64,000 bases of DNA, from assembly GCA_012719125.1 (NCBI GenBank), contig JAAYAY010000311.1, positions 32,939 through 96,938 on the forward strand, in the 5' to 3' direction. Under the pieces are notes generated by a model. It was given only the letters and a program-made list of their open reading frames with translations, made no database searches and was not told the DNA's origin. The stretch is from Planctomycetaceae bacterium. Its GTDB lineage: Bacteria > Planctomycetota > Planctomycetia > Pirellulales > Thermoguttaceae. Shown one piece after another: positions 8,401 through 16,815 of this stretch. Made by a program: the position numbers and the translations under genes. The number at the start of each line of letters is the position of its first letter. The first letter of the stretch is position 1.

Positions 8401-9078
8401 TCAGAAGGGTTGGTAACGATCGAGAATCCTCAGGAACCACCCGCGGCGGTAGCCGTCCCGCACGTGGCCCGCTTCGCGTTTGTAGATCCTCAGCGAGGCA
8501 AGGTCTTCGCTGAGAACCGTATTATTGGGAAGGATGTCTTCGGGCCTGGCGATCCCGGTGAGCGACAACTCCCATTGCTCCGTATTCGCTTGAATGGAAC
8601 GCCGTCCTTCCAGCACGATCGTGCCGTTGGGACGAATGTCGACGATTTCGCAGGCGATTCGAAATCGCATCGATTCGCGAGTCTCCAATTCGCCCTCGGC
8701 GCGGTACTTGTTCTCCATCTTGCCCGTAATCTTCGGCGTCCCCTTCGACTGAGGATCGGGAATGGCGGCTAGTCCGTCGAAAATGATCCAGTCTTCCAGA
8801 GAGAACTTACCGTCGGCCTTCTTCCGCCGATCCATCTCCCCCTCGCTGATCACCTGGGCCGATTCGTCGACCATGACCGTGATCAGATCGTGAATCCGCA
8901 ACTCCTTGGGAGGCTCGACTTCGACGTAGCTGTACGACACGTCCGAGAGCCGCAGCGGCCCCCGTTCGTTCGCATCTCCCAGCATGCTGGAACTCTGAGC
9001 CATCGCCGTGGCAACATCCAGCAAAGCGAGGACGGCCAGCGGAAGCAGGTAACGGGCGTGACGAAACGAACCATGCAT
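8401..9078 (-). CDS. flgH: Flagellar L-ring protein FlgH, no lipobox
   Basis: Outer-membrane L-ring subunit. The ATG at 9078, 4 nt after the flgA stop, gives 225 residues with a signal peptide (RYLLPLAVLALLDVATAMAQ). Family features follow: LRIHDLITVMVDESAQV, RAEGELETRESMRFRIACEI and SLTGIARPEDILPNNTV. FlgH is a lipoprotein in model bacteria, but no cysteine is present in or just after this signal peptide, so it is predicted not to be lipidated. The longer in-frame extension to 9297 is rejected because it would cover flgA. Confidence 0.92.
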   Translation of the reverse strand: MHGSFRHARYLLPLAVLALLDVATAMAQSSSMLGDANERGPLRLSDVSYSYVEVEPPKELRIHDLITVMVDESAQVISEGEMDRRKKADGKFSLEDWIIFDGLAAIPDPQSKGTPKITGKMENKYRAEGELETRESMRFRIACEIVDIRPNGTIVLEGRRSIQANTEQWELSLTGIARPEDILPNNTVLSEDLASLRIYKREAGHVRDGYRRGWFLRILDRYQPF

Positions 9079-9082
9079 GGAT

Positions 9083-10123
9083 TCAGCCTCGGTTGGAATG
9101 CGTGGTGCTGGGCTCGGCAGAAACGGCGGTGGCAAGGACCTCGACCTCGCGAATGCCGCTGACTTGCGCGAAATAGGTTCGGCGATCGGAGAGGGACTCG
9201 ACGGCCACCAACTCGCCCTTGGCTCCGTCGTCTCTTGCCCGGGCCTGCGTGCGAACTCGGATTCCCGCCGATCGAACGATGACCGTAACGACGTCACCTC
9301 GCCGGACCAGAACCGGCTGGCGAACGGCCGTCAGCGCGATTGGCTTCCCGGCCGGCAGAGTTCGGGAGGCTTCCTTGCCCACCAGTTCCTCGAAGCGCTC
9401 CGCGGTCCCGGACGTCTCGACCGAATCATCCACTCGGCGCAGTTCCAGATCGGCCCGCTCGATCCGCGTTTCACGAGCGATGGCCCGAACGGGCACGACG
9501 AACATCGGGGCCGCAGAAACCTCGGCCACCACGTCGATCGTCTTCGACGTGTCGCCCACCTGCACGGTGACCTCGAAGCATTGTCGTCCCGCCGAAGGCT
9601 CCCGGTCGCCGGCAACCGTGAGCGACTCGGCCGCCGAGATCCATCGAGCCGCATCCTCGCTGAGATCGAATCGGACCCGCCACGACTCGTCGCCGGAACG
9701 TGTAAGATACTCGCTCACGGCCTTCTGGAGCTTCTGTTCGGCCAGCCGTGGGGAGGCGGAGACGAGGCGGACATTGGTCGTCGGCGTGCTCTGTGGCTCG
9801 TGTCCGACGACGAGAACGGTGGTTGCACCCCGAAACTGGTGATCGATCAGGTCGATCCCACGAATCAGAAGCATGTCCTGAATCTCGCGGGCGGAGACAT
9901 ACCGCCGCAGACCGACAGCCGGGGCCGGAAACAGTGCGATCTTGGCGAGCCGTTCCGCTTCACTCGCGGAATCGCAGTGCAGATCAACCAAGTCTCCCAG
10001 GGTCACGATCGGCCCCTGGGGGCAGCACTCGGGTCTGACCCGCATTTCGGCCGCACGGGCGACGAAATCGCCAGCTCCGGCAGACAGTATGAGAACGATT
10101 AGAATGATTGAGAAACGTTGCAT
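9083..10123 (-). CDS. flgA: Flagella basal-body P-ring formation protein FlgA
   Basis: Periplasmic chaperone for P-ring assembly. The ATG at 10123 gives MQRFSIILIVLILSAGAG, a signal peptide. The C-terminal half (about 210-330) is the SAF/FlgA domain, with VPVRAIARETRIERADLEL followed by LPAGKPIALTAVRQPVLVRR and a RRGDVVTVIV motif. The 346 residues exceed the usual 220-240 because of a longer N-terminal domain (about 30-200). A TTG five codons upstream is possible but has no better ribosome binding site. Located between flgG and flgH with short gaps. Confidence 0.9.
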   Translation of the reverse strand: MQRFSIILIVLILSAGAGDFVARAAEMRVRPECCPQGPIVTLGDLVDLHCDSASEAERLAKIALFPAPAVGLRRYVSAREIQDMLLIRGIDLIDHQFRGATTVLVVGHEPQSTPTTNVRLVSASPRLAEQKLQKAVSEYLTRSGDESWRVRFDLSEDAARWISAAESLTVAGDREPSAGRQCFEVTVQVGDTSKTIDVVAEVSAAPMFVVPVRAIARETRIERADLELRRVDDSVETSGTAERFEELVGKEASRTLPAGKPIALTAVRQPVLVRRGDVVTVIVRSAGIRVRTQARARDDGAKGELVAVESLSDRRTYFAQVSGIREVEVLATAVSAEPSTTHSNRG

Positions 10124-10164
10124 AATAGGTTCGGTCAAACAGAGAGGTTGAGGGCGTTGTCGTC

Positions 10165-10971
10165 CTACATGCGCCGCAAGTTCGACACGAGTTGCATCAT
10201 CTCGTCGCCGACCTGAACGGCCTGAGAATTCATCTCGAAAGCCCTTTGGGTCGTGATCAGATCGATCAGTTCGGCAACGGGCTCGACATTCGAGGCCTCG
10301 AGGCTCCCCTGCCGCAGGACTCCCATCCCCGATTCACCGGGGGGCCCCGTCGTCGCCGGGCCGGAAGCGTCGGTCTCGGCAAAAAGATTCTCGCCCAATC
10401 GCAACAGCCCCTCCGGGTTGACGAAGGTGGCCAGTTCAATCGCGCCCACGTCGGTCAGTTGCTGGGTGCCGGGCTGGCGAACGCTCACGTTTCCCTGGGC
10501 GCTGATGACGATGTCGAGCGTATCTTCCGGAACGGTGATCGGCGGCTGGAGGATTCGGCCTGTGCTTGCCGATCCCAGCACGATCTCGCCGTTGGCGTTC
10601 ACCGAGAAGTTGCCGGCCCGCGAATACTGAGTCTCGCCGCTGGCCGGATCGAGGACGGTGAAGAAGCCTTGTCCTTCGATGGCCACGTCGAGGTTGCGGT
10701 TGGTCTGCTTGAAGGCTCCTTGACGGAGTTCCGCCTGGATGCTTGACACGCGGCTTCCCAACCCCACCGAGATTCCCGTTGCCGTGTAGTTGCCGGCCGA
10801 GTCCCGAGCCCCGGGGAGCATGTAGTGGCGGTAGAACAGGTCTTCGAAGTTCGGACGGGCCCTCTTGAACGCAGTGGTCTCGATATTCGCCAGATTGTTG
10901 GCGATCACGTCGAGCTTCGTCTCCATCGACGACATGCCGGTCGCGGCGGAATAGAGTGTTTGGACGCTCAT
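10165..10971 (-). CDS. flgG: Flagellar distal rod protein FlgG
   Basis: Distal rod subunit. It begins MSVQTLYSAATGMSSMETKL with DVIANNLANIETTAFKR, the ANNLAN signature, then ISVGLGSRVSSIQAELRQG, NLDVAIEGQGFF and a C-terminal LITTQRAFEMNSQAVQVGDE. The 268 residues match the standard FlgG length (about 260). It follows flgF by 52 nt. Together these separate it from the hook protein FlgE, which is much longer. Confidence 0.96.
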   Translation of the reverse strand: MSVQTLYSAATGMSSMETKLDVIANNLANIETTAFKRARPNFEDLFYRHYMLPGARDSAGNYTATGISVGLGSRVSSIQAELRQGAFKQTNRNLDVAIEGQGFFTVLDPASGETQYSRAGNFSVNANGEIVLGSASTGRILQPPITVPEDTLDIVISAQGNVSVRQPGTQQLTDVGAIELATFVNPEGLLRLGENLFAETDASGPATTGPPGESGMGVLRQGSLEASNVEPVAELIDLITTQRAFEMNSQAVQVGDEMMQLVSNLRRM

Positions 10972-11023
10972 GGATCCAGATTTCCTTTTCTTTCGAGGAG
11001 TACGCTATTCTGATTTGACCCGT

Positions 11024-11782
11024 CTACACGCGCATCAGGCGGTTGACGAGCCCGCCGAGCATCTCGTCCTGGCTCTTCATCATGTTGAGATTGGCCTCCA
11101 GAAGACGCGAAGCCTCGATCATGGCAATCATCTCGGTGGTCGGCTGCACTCCGGAGCCCTCGAGATAGCCGGGCGCGACGCTTCGCTCGCCTCCCGCGAG
11201 CGGCGCCGTCTCGGCAAGAGGACGAAAAACGTTCTCTCCGTGCCGGGCCAGATCGCCGTACGACTGCGGCTTGACGAGGGCGAGATTCGTGGTTGCCCCC
11301 GCCTGCTTGACCGCCCCGGCCACGGTGAACTCCCACGGCGCCTCGCGATCCAGCACGATGGGTGCCATGGAATCGTCGAGGACCGCGTATTGCTGCCCGC
11401 CATATTGGGTGACCAGCTCGCCGCGAGCGTTGACGTGGAAGTTGCCTGCACGTGTAAGGAACTGTTCGCCGTCCTTGCCCACGACAAAGAAACCTTCGCC
11501 GCGAATGGCCAGATCGGTGGGCAGGCCGGTGTCCTTGAGTGGTCCCTGGCCAAAGTCGGTCTTCGTGGCCACAACCTCGATGCCGCCGCCGATGTCGTTG
11601 ATCTCGCCCGCTCCCGCCTCGGCAAGGCCTTCCTCAATTTCCTCGGCATAACGCGTCTGGAGGACGGCCAATTCGCGTTTGAAACCGGTGGTCTCAACGT
11701 TGGCCAGGTTGTGCGCTATGACTTCGAGCCGGGTCGCCTGGGCGTGGGCACCGTCTGCCGACATGTAAAGCCCGTATGGCAT
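11024..11782 (-). CDS. flgF: Flagellar proximal rod protein FlgF
   Basis: Rod subunit of the FlgF/FlgG family. It has EVIAHNLANVETTGFKREL near the N-terminus, LAIRGEGFFVV in the middle, and a C-terminal MIAMIEASRLLEANLNMMKS. The 252 residues and its position just before flgG favour FlgF. It is the first gene of the flagellar operon, 89 nt downstream of the -12 element of a sigma-54 promoter; GCGAGGCGAGC lies just before the ATG. Confidence 0.9.
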   Translation of the reverse strand: MPYGLYMSADGAHAQATRLEVIAHNLANVETTGFKRELAVLQTRYAEEIEEGLAEAGAGEINDIGGGIEVVATKTDFGQGPLKDTGLPTDLAIRGEGFFVVGKDGEQFLTRAGNFHVNARGELVTQYGGQQYAVLDDSMAPIVLDREAPWEFTVAGAVKQAGATTNLALVKPQSYGDLARHGENVFRPLAETAPLAGGERSVAPGYLEGSGVQPTTEMIAMIEASRLLEANLNMMKSQDEMLGGLVNRLMRV

Positions 11783-11871
11783 GCTCGCCTCGCATTACAC
11801 TGCACGAACACGCCCCCCTGCAATCAATCACCGCCGTCGCCTCGGCGGACAACATTCCGTCGTGCTCCGTA

Positions 11872-11887
11872 TGCAACGATTGTGCCA
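11872..11887 (-). promoter_or_regulatory. Sigma-54 promoter of the flagellar operon
   Basis: The minus strand reads TGGCAC-AATCG-TTGCA, a full match to the sigma-54 core TGGCAC-N5-TTGCA with the invariant GG and GC correctly spaced. It stands 89 nt before the flgF start, where a promoter for flgFGAHIJ would be. Transcription should start near 11860 and would need an AAA+ enhancer-binding protein, which is not encoded in the window. Confidence 0.82.
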
Positions 11888-11918
11888 AGCCTGCTATCAG
11901 ATTGAAGAAATCGTTCGT

Positions 11919-11952
11919 TAAACGGCGCAATCGCTTAGCGAACAACCGTTTA
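11919..11952. promoter_or_regulatory. Nested dyads upstream of the sigma-54 promoter
   Basis: An outer inverted repeat TAAACGG (11919-11925) / CCGTTTA (11946-11952) encloses a near-perfect palindrome TCGCTTAGCGA (11931-11941). It is centred about 50 bp upstream of the -24 element. That is a reasonable place for an enhancer-protein binding site; function is inferred from position and symmetry only. Confidence 0.4.
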
Positions 11953-12061
11953 GACATTCACGTCGCCATGGAATGCTCAATTCCATCGGCGGTCTCCTCC
12001 GCGGGGAACCGGCAGAATCGGCCATAGGAAAGCGCGGAATCGGCTAAACGAAACCGCCCTG

Positions 12062-13135
12062 TTAGCCGTCGGTGTCAGAACGATCGGCTGCGGACGGCTC
12101 GGGAAGCAAGTCCTTGCCGGAAACGCTCGCTTCCTTCGACTCCGCTTCCAGATGCCGCATTTGGCTTGGAGGCACGACCACGCCGCAACTGACGATGAAC
12201 TGAATCGCCTCGTCGAAGGAGATTCTCAGATCAACCGTTTCGCTCTTCTTGACGGTTAGCGTGAACCCGGTCATCGGCATGGGTGACGTGGGAATCAGCA
12301 CGGACAGCACGGGCTCGTTCGCTGCGGCCTCAATGTCCAACAAGCTCTCACCCGTTACCAGGGCCAGGGACCAGATGCCCTTGCGGGGCCACTCAACCGC
12401 GACCACTCGGGAGTACTCGATCTCCCGCTCGCTCAACACAAAATCGCTGACCTGCTTGACCGATCCGTACACGTTACGGACCAACGGAACCCGGTTCACG
12501 CCGCGCTCAAACTGCCCCCAGAAGAACCGGCCGATACCGGCAGCCATGAACTTGCCGAGCAAATAGAGAACCAGGACAAACAGGGACAGAAAGAAAGGAA
12601 CACTGATGTGCGGCCGTAGGAACTTGCTCCGCACGTAGACTTCGTAGACCGTGCGTCCGGTTGCCTCCTCGGGCCGGTCCGAAAATGTTTGCTCCACGGA
12701 GTGTTCCAGCCAGACATAGCTGGGAACGTAGTCCCCGTTGTCCAGGCGGACATAGTCGGCAGGCATGTCGGCCGGAATATATGCCCCCTGGCGAGTTGGT
12801 CGGTACGCATTGCCTCGGATCGTGACTTCGGCCGTCGCTCGCTGCTCCGCTGAGAGCCTTCTCAGCCTGTCTCGCTCGCCAGGCGGCAACTTCGCTTCCG
12901 GCACTTCGCGTCTCACATCCTCCACCGCCCACAACATCATCGCCTGAGTCCCCGACATGACAGGATCGACGAGATATTTGTGAACGGTGCCGCCCACCCA
13001 CAGAAAGATCACAATCGTCAGCAGTGGCGGAAGCACGACCGCCAGGCCGCGGAGCACGGCCGTCCGGAACGGCAGAAACGACGAGCGTCCCGCCTTTTCC
13101 TTGCCCTGATCCTGTTGTCTCTTCCTTGCGTTCAT
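12062..13135 (-). CDS. DUF502 family inner-membrane protein
   Basis: Membrane protein of unknown function, 357 residues. Two hydrophobic segments are visible: VLPPLLTIVIFLWVGG near residue 40 and PFFLSLFVLVLYLLGKFMAA near 180. The C-terminal soluble part carries the DUF502 hallmark VLIPTSPMPMTGFTLTVKKS followed by a VDLRISFDEAIQFIVSCGVV block. The stretch of about 110 charged residues between the two membrane segments is longer than in most members. It precedes comF on the same strand by 54 nt less the comF stop, but shared function is not evident. Confidence 0.85.
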   Translation of the reverse strand: MNARKRQQDQGKEKAGRSSFLPFRTAVLRGLAVVLPPLLTIVIFLWVGGTVHKYLVDPVMSGTQAMMLWAVEDVRREVPEAKLPPGERDRLRRLSAEQRATAEVTIRGNAYRPTRQGAYIPADMPADYVRLDNGDYVPSYVWLEHSVEQTFSDRPEEATGRTVYEVYVRSKFLRPHISVPFFLSLFVLVLYLLGKFMAAGIGRFFWGQFERGVNRVPLVRNVYGSVKQVSDFVLSEREIEYSRVVAVEWPRKGIWSLALVTGESLLDIEAAANEPVLSVLIPTSPMPMTGFTLTVKKSETVDLRISFDEAIQFIVSCGVVVPPSQMRHLEAESKEASVSGKDLLPEPSAADRSDTDG

Positions 13136-13189
13136 ATCAACCTAACTTGACCTTCTCACCGGCCTGCCAGGCCTCTCTGGCCAACGCAG

Positions 13190-13951
13190 TCAACGCCCCG
13201 TTGCTGCTCTCCCTACGACGACCGCACAAACCGCGTTCACGCCGCCCTTCTTCAGGACCTTCGTAACCTCGTTACATGTGGCTCCCGTGGTCATGACGTC
13301 GTCAACCACGATCACTCGGGTGCCCCCTAAACCGTAGCCCCTGCGGAGTGAAAAGGCACCGCGAACGTTGCGAAATCGTTCAGCGTGACCTAAGTCCTTC
13401 TGGGGACGTGTGTTGCGATTCCGAACCAAGACCCCCGTCAGGACGGGGACCCCCACTTGCCGCGACAATTCTTCGGAAAGGACCTGCGCGCTGTTCACTC
13501 CCCTCCAGATCCGACGACCCCAATACATCGGGATCGGCACGATGCAGTCTGCGTCAAATCCTCGCAACAAATGCTCCCTCCGAACTGCCAGTAATTGGGC
13601 GATTCCCGTGGAAAGACACTCGCCGGAGGGACGCTTCATTGTAAGGATCGCTTCGCGGAGGTCGCCCCGATACCAACCGAGGGATATCACCGAGTCGAAC
13701 CGAAACTTGGCCTCCCGGCACCTCAGACACGCTGTGCCGTCGCCACCGTGCCTCTGACCGAACTGGCCACAACGAGGGCAGAAGGCGTCGTCATTTGACA
13801 AGACGGCCTGGCAATCCGCACACAGAGGAATCCGGTCGAATTCCGGCAAGTCGATGCCGCATCGGGCACATTGAGGAGGTAGAAGCAGATCGGTGGCGCT
13901 CTGCTTCAGACGGTTCAGAATCCACCAACTCCCACGTGCCAACCCAACCAA
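13190..13951 (-). CDS. comF: ComF-family phosphoribosyltransferase-like protein
   Basis: Double zinc-ribbon ComF family, linked to DNA uptake in competent bacteria; biochemical role unclear. N-terminal Cys pairs CARCG and CADC, then CPRCG and CLRC, form the zinc ribbons (residues 28-80). The C-terminal type I PRTase fold has DCIVPIPMYWGRR and the PRPP loop VIVVDDVMTTGAT (about 217-229). The start is a TTG at 13951, supported by GGAAGG 5 nt upstream; no ATG lies before the first zinc ribbon. Length 253 is normal. Confidence 0.9.
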   Translation of the reverse strand: MVGLARGSWWILNRLKQSATDLLLPPQCARCGIDLPEFDRIPLCADCQAVLSNDDAFCPRCGQFGQRHGGDGTACLRCREAKFRFDSVISLGWYRGDLREAILTMKRPSGECLSTGIAQLLAVRREHLLRGFDADCIVPIPMYWGRRIWRGVNSAQVLSEELSRQVGVPVLTGVLVRNRNTRPQKDLGHAERFRNVRGAFSLRRGYGLGGTRVIVVDDVMTTGATCNEVTKVLKKGGVNAVCAVVVGRAATGR

Positions 13952-14148
13952 AGGTACCTTCCTTCCGTAAGTCGTCTTTCTCCACTTCTAGCCCATTCTT
14001 CCGAGCGGTTCGTGTTCCTGCAAGGGCCGTCTGCCGTGAAACGCGTCCTCCGTGAACCCGCGGGCGGGCAATTCTGTCGTTGTCGTATTGTCGGTCCGTT
14101 CGCCAGCGAAGGGTCCGGTGCCGGCAAGGTGTTGGAAACAGATGGATC

Positions 14149-14178
14149 TTGACTTGAACCGCCGGGCTGCCCTATGCT
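14149..14178 (+). promoter_or_regulatory. Candidate sigma-70 promoter for the aminotransferase
   Basis: TTGACT (14149-14154) and TATGCT (14173-14178) are separated by 18 bp and end 63 nt before the aminotransferase start, in the divergent gap to comF. The -35 is a 5/6 match, the -10 4/6. Confidence 0.4.
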
Positions 14179-14241
14179 GCCGAACCGTCCCGGCTTGGGC
14201 CGCCTTCCCAGGCAAGCGGACGAAACGAAAGCCGCCCTGAA

Positions 14242-15591
14242 ATGTCGGAAACCCTTACCACAATGGTCGCTGATCCTGCGGAGAAGTCCCCGGACCAGGT
14301 CAAACGAACCGCCCCTTCACGCTGCCGTGAGACGCAGTCGCGCGGCCTGAGCCAGCGTGCCCGTCGAGCTCAGGGCGAAACAGTCGTCAGTACGCTGATG
14401 GCCAAGACTCTTGCCCATCCCGAGTTGATCTCGCTGGCCGCCGGTTTTGTGGATGCCACAAGGTTGCCGGTCGAGACGATGCTGAAGGCAACGGGTGCAG
14501 TGCTGGCAGATGGGAAGCGTGCTCGCGCGGCACTCCAATACGGCACCACCGCCGGATACGCGCCTTTGCGCCAGGCCATTTTCGATCGCCTGTTGGTTGC
14601 CGACGGACAGACTGCTGAACAGGCGGGGCTGACGTTGGGTCAAATCGTGATCACCTCCGGCAGCAATCAACTCCTGCATCATGTGGGCGAGGTACTGCTC
14701 GACCCGGACGATATCGTGCTCTGTGCCGCACCGAGTTACTTTGTGTTTCTCGGAATCATCGAGAGTCTGGGAGCAGTCACCGTCGGCGTGGAGGCAGACG
14801 AACAGGGAATCGTCCCGGAAGCCGTGGAGGCAACGCTGGCCGCGTTGGAGAAACAGGGTCGCGCCGGCCGAGTCAAGGCGATCTACGTGACGTCCTACTT
14901 CGACAATCCGTCGGGCGTATCCGTCTCCAGTCGGCGGCGTCCAGCCTTGGTCGACATCGCCGCCCGGCATGGCCTGTACCTGATCGAGGATGTGGCCTAT
15001 CGCGAGTTGCGCTATCGTGGCGACGATCTCCCCAGCCTGCGCTCGTTTGACGCCGGCGGAGACACCGTGATCCAGGCCGGGACTTTCTCGAAGTCGTTCT
15101 CGCCCGGGATTCGCGTGGGCTGGGGAGTTCTTCCGCGTGAACTGGTCGGCCCCGTCCTCGCCCAGAAGGGGCACCTGGATTTCGGATCCGCGAATTTCAA
15201 CCAGACCTTGATGGCCGAAGTGTTTGCACGAGACGCGTTCGATCCCCACGTGCAGCGGCTGCGAGACCATTATCGGGAGAAAATGAACGCTGCTCTCCAG
15301 GCGGTCGACGAATTCCTGCGTCCCATTGACGGGGTGCGGTGCGAGTCGCCGGCCGGCGGATTGTACGTTTGGCTGCGGCTCCCCGAAACGATCGACACAG
15401 GCCTGGAGGGACCACTCTTCGATCGTGCCGTCGAGGAAGGGGTCCTGTACGTCCCCGGGGAAGTGTGCTATCCGCGGGAGGGTGTTCCCGTCGGCCGGAA
15501 TACGATCCGGCTGAGTTTCGGTATCCAGTCGTGCGAGAGTATCCGCGACGGCGTCAAATCGCTGGCCCGGGCAATTCGCCGCCTCGATTGA
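14242..15591 (+). CDS. PLP-dependent aminotransferase, fold type I (MocR/2-aminoadipate type)
   Basis: Cytoplasmic class I/II aminotransferase of 449 residues. Visible motifs: ALQYGTTAGYAPLRQAIFDR near the substrate cleft, IVITSGSNQLLHHV at the cofactor loop, YVTSYFDNPSGVSVSSRRRP with the conserved Asn-Pro, LIEDVAYRELRY, and the PLP-lysine loop GTFSKSFSPGIRVGWG with the Schiff-base Lys. These match the LysN/KAT II-like branch also found as the C-terminal half of MocR regulators. There is no N-terminal GntR winged helix; the first 40 residues are Arg-rich and unrecognised. Substrate cannot be told from sequence. Confidence 0.88.
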   Translation: MSETLTTMVADPAEKSPDQVKRTAPSRCRETQSRGLSQRARRAQGETVVSTLMAKTLAHPELISLAAGFVDATRLPVETMLKATGAVLADGKRARAALQYGTTAGYAPLRQAIFDRLLVADGQTAEQAGLTLGQIVITSGSNQLLHHVGEVLLDPDDIVLCAAPSYFVFLGIIESLGAVTVGVEADEQGIVPEAVEATLAALEKQGRAGRVKAIYVTSYFDNPSGVSVSSRRRPALVDIAARHGLYLIEDVAYRELRYRGDDLPSLRSFDAGGDTVIQAGTFSKSFSPGIRVGWGVLPRELVGPVLAQKGHLDFGSANFNQTLMAEVFARDAFDPHVQRLRDHYREKMNAALQAVDEFLRPIDGVRCESPAGGLYVWLRLPETIDTGLEGPLFDRAVEEGVLYVPGEVCYPREGVPVGRNTIRLSFGIQSCESIRDGVKSLARAIRRLD

Positions 15592-15614
15592 AGTCAAGGA
15601 ATGACGAGTTGATC

Positions 15615-16757
15615 ATGTGGATCATCGATCGCTATATGCTGCGGCAATTCCTCTCCACGTTCGTGATCTGCTGCCTGAGCCTGTTCGGGCTCTACGTGGT
15701 TTTCGACCTGTTCACGAATCTGGAGGAATTCCTCCGTTGCGGCCGGGAGCAGGACGGCGGAGTCCTTTCGCTGATCGCCTCGTTCTACGGCTACCAGACG
15801 GCGGTCTTCTTCGACCAGACGGCGGGATTGCTCGCCTTGGTGGCAGCCATGTTCACCGTGGCCTGGATTCAACGGCACAACGAGCTGACAGCCTTGATGG
15901 CCGCCGGCATCGCCAGGACTCGCGTTGCTGCGCCGGTGATCGTCGCGGCTGTTTTCGTCGCATTCCTGGCTGCCGCCAACCGTGAATTGCTCATCCCGCA
16001 GATTCGTGACCCCCTGTCGCGTCGGCCTCAGGACCTTATCGGCGACGTCGGTCAGCCGATGAAGCTGACACCCGACAACCTGACCGACATCCTCTTCCAA
16101 GGGAAAGCGACGTTCGCCAACGAAGAGCGTATCAGCAAACCCGATCTTCGCCTCCCCCAGGCCTCTCCCCTGGGCCGATACGGGCAGAGGCTGACCGCCG
16201 AGAACGCCTACTACAAGCCGGCTGACGGCAATCATCCCGGCGGCTACTTGCTGCGCGGTGTTTCCAAGCCCCCTGGCCTGGCCGACAAAGAATCGCTCCT
16301 GCTCGACCGGAAGCCGATCGTGATCACACCTCGTGACGCCGCCTGGCTCAAGCCGGACGAGTGCTTCGTGGTGAGCGGCATCACGTTCCGGCAGATCTCC
16401 GGCGGAGACAATTGGCAGGCCCACTCTTCGACGTCCGAACTGATCGCCGGATTGCGCAATCCCAGTCTCGACTTCGGGGCCAACCTCCGCGTGGCAATCC
16501 ACGCGCGGATGGTTCAGCCGTTTCTCGACGTCACTCTGCTCTTCTTGGGGTTGCCGCTCGTGCTGCGGCGAGAGAATCGCAACGTGTTCCTGGCGATCGG
16601 AACCAGCGCCGCGGTGGTTTCGCTGTTCATGATCGTGACGATCGCTTGCCGCCAACTCGGCGCGTCTCTCTGGATCAGCCCGGCATTGGGAGCGTGGCTT
16701 CCCCTCTTCATCTTCGTGCCGCCTGCCGTCGTACTGACCGAGACCATGCGGCGGTGA
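15615..16757 (+). CDS. LptF/LptG family permease
   Basis: Inner-membrane permease of the lipopolysaccharide export system (YjgP/YjgQ family). The ATG at 15615 gives MWIIDRYMLRQFLSTFVICC, the characteristic cytoplasmic start and first membrane helix. Two more helices follow (near 60-80 and 100-120), then a periplasmic beta-jellyroll-like region (about 130-280), then three C-terminal helices including PFLDVTLLFLGLPLVLRREN. The 380 residues are typical. Only one such gene is here, so LptF cannot be told from LptG. An upstream in-frame extension over the aminotransferase gene is rejected. Confidence 0.85.
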   Translation: MWIIDRYMLRQFLSTFVICCLSLFGLYVVFDLFTNLEEFLRCGREQDGGVLSLIASFYGYQTAVFFDQTAGLLALVAAMFTVAWIQRHNELTALMAAGIARTRVAAPVIVAAVFVAFLAAANRELLIPQIRDPLSRRPQDLIGDVGQPMKLTPDNLTDILFQGKATFANEERISKPDLRLPQASPLGRYGQRLTAENAYYKPADGNHPGGYLLRGVSKPPGLADKESLLLDRKPIVITPRDAAWLKPDECFVVSGITFRQISGGDNWQAHSSTSELIAGLRNPSLDFGANLRVAIHARMVQPFLDVTLLFLGLPLVLRRENRNVFLAIGTSAAVVSLFMIVTIACRQLGASLWISPALGAWLPLFIFVPPAVVLTETMRR

Positions 16758-16815
16758 ACTCGTTTGTGGACGACAGTCCAGCCGCTCCAGATGCCTGAAT
16801 AGGCAGGAATGCAAT

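Noticed and set aside
16790..16804. TGCCT-GAAT-AGGCA between convergent lptF/G-like and EF-hand genes as a terminator
   Set aside because: Stem is only 5 bp and no T tract follows on either strand.
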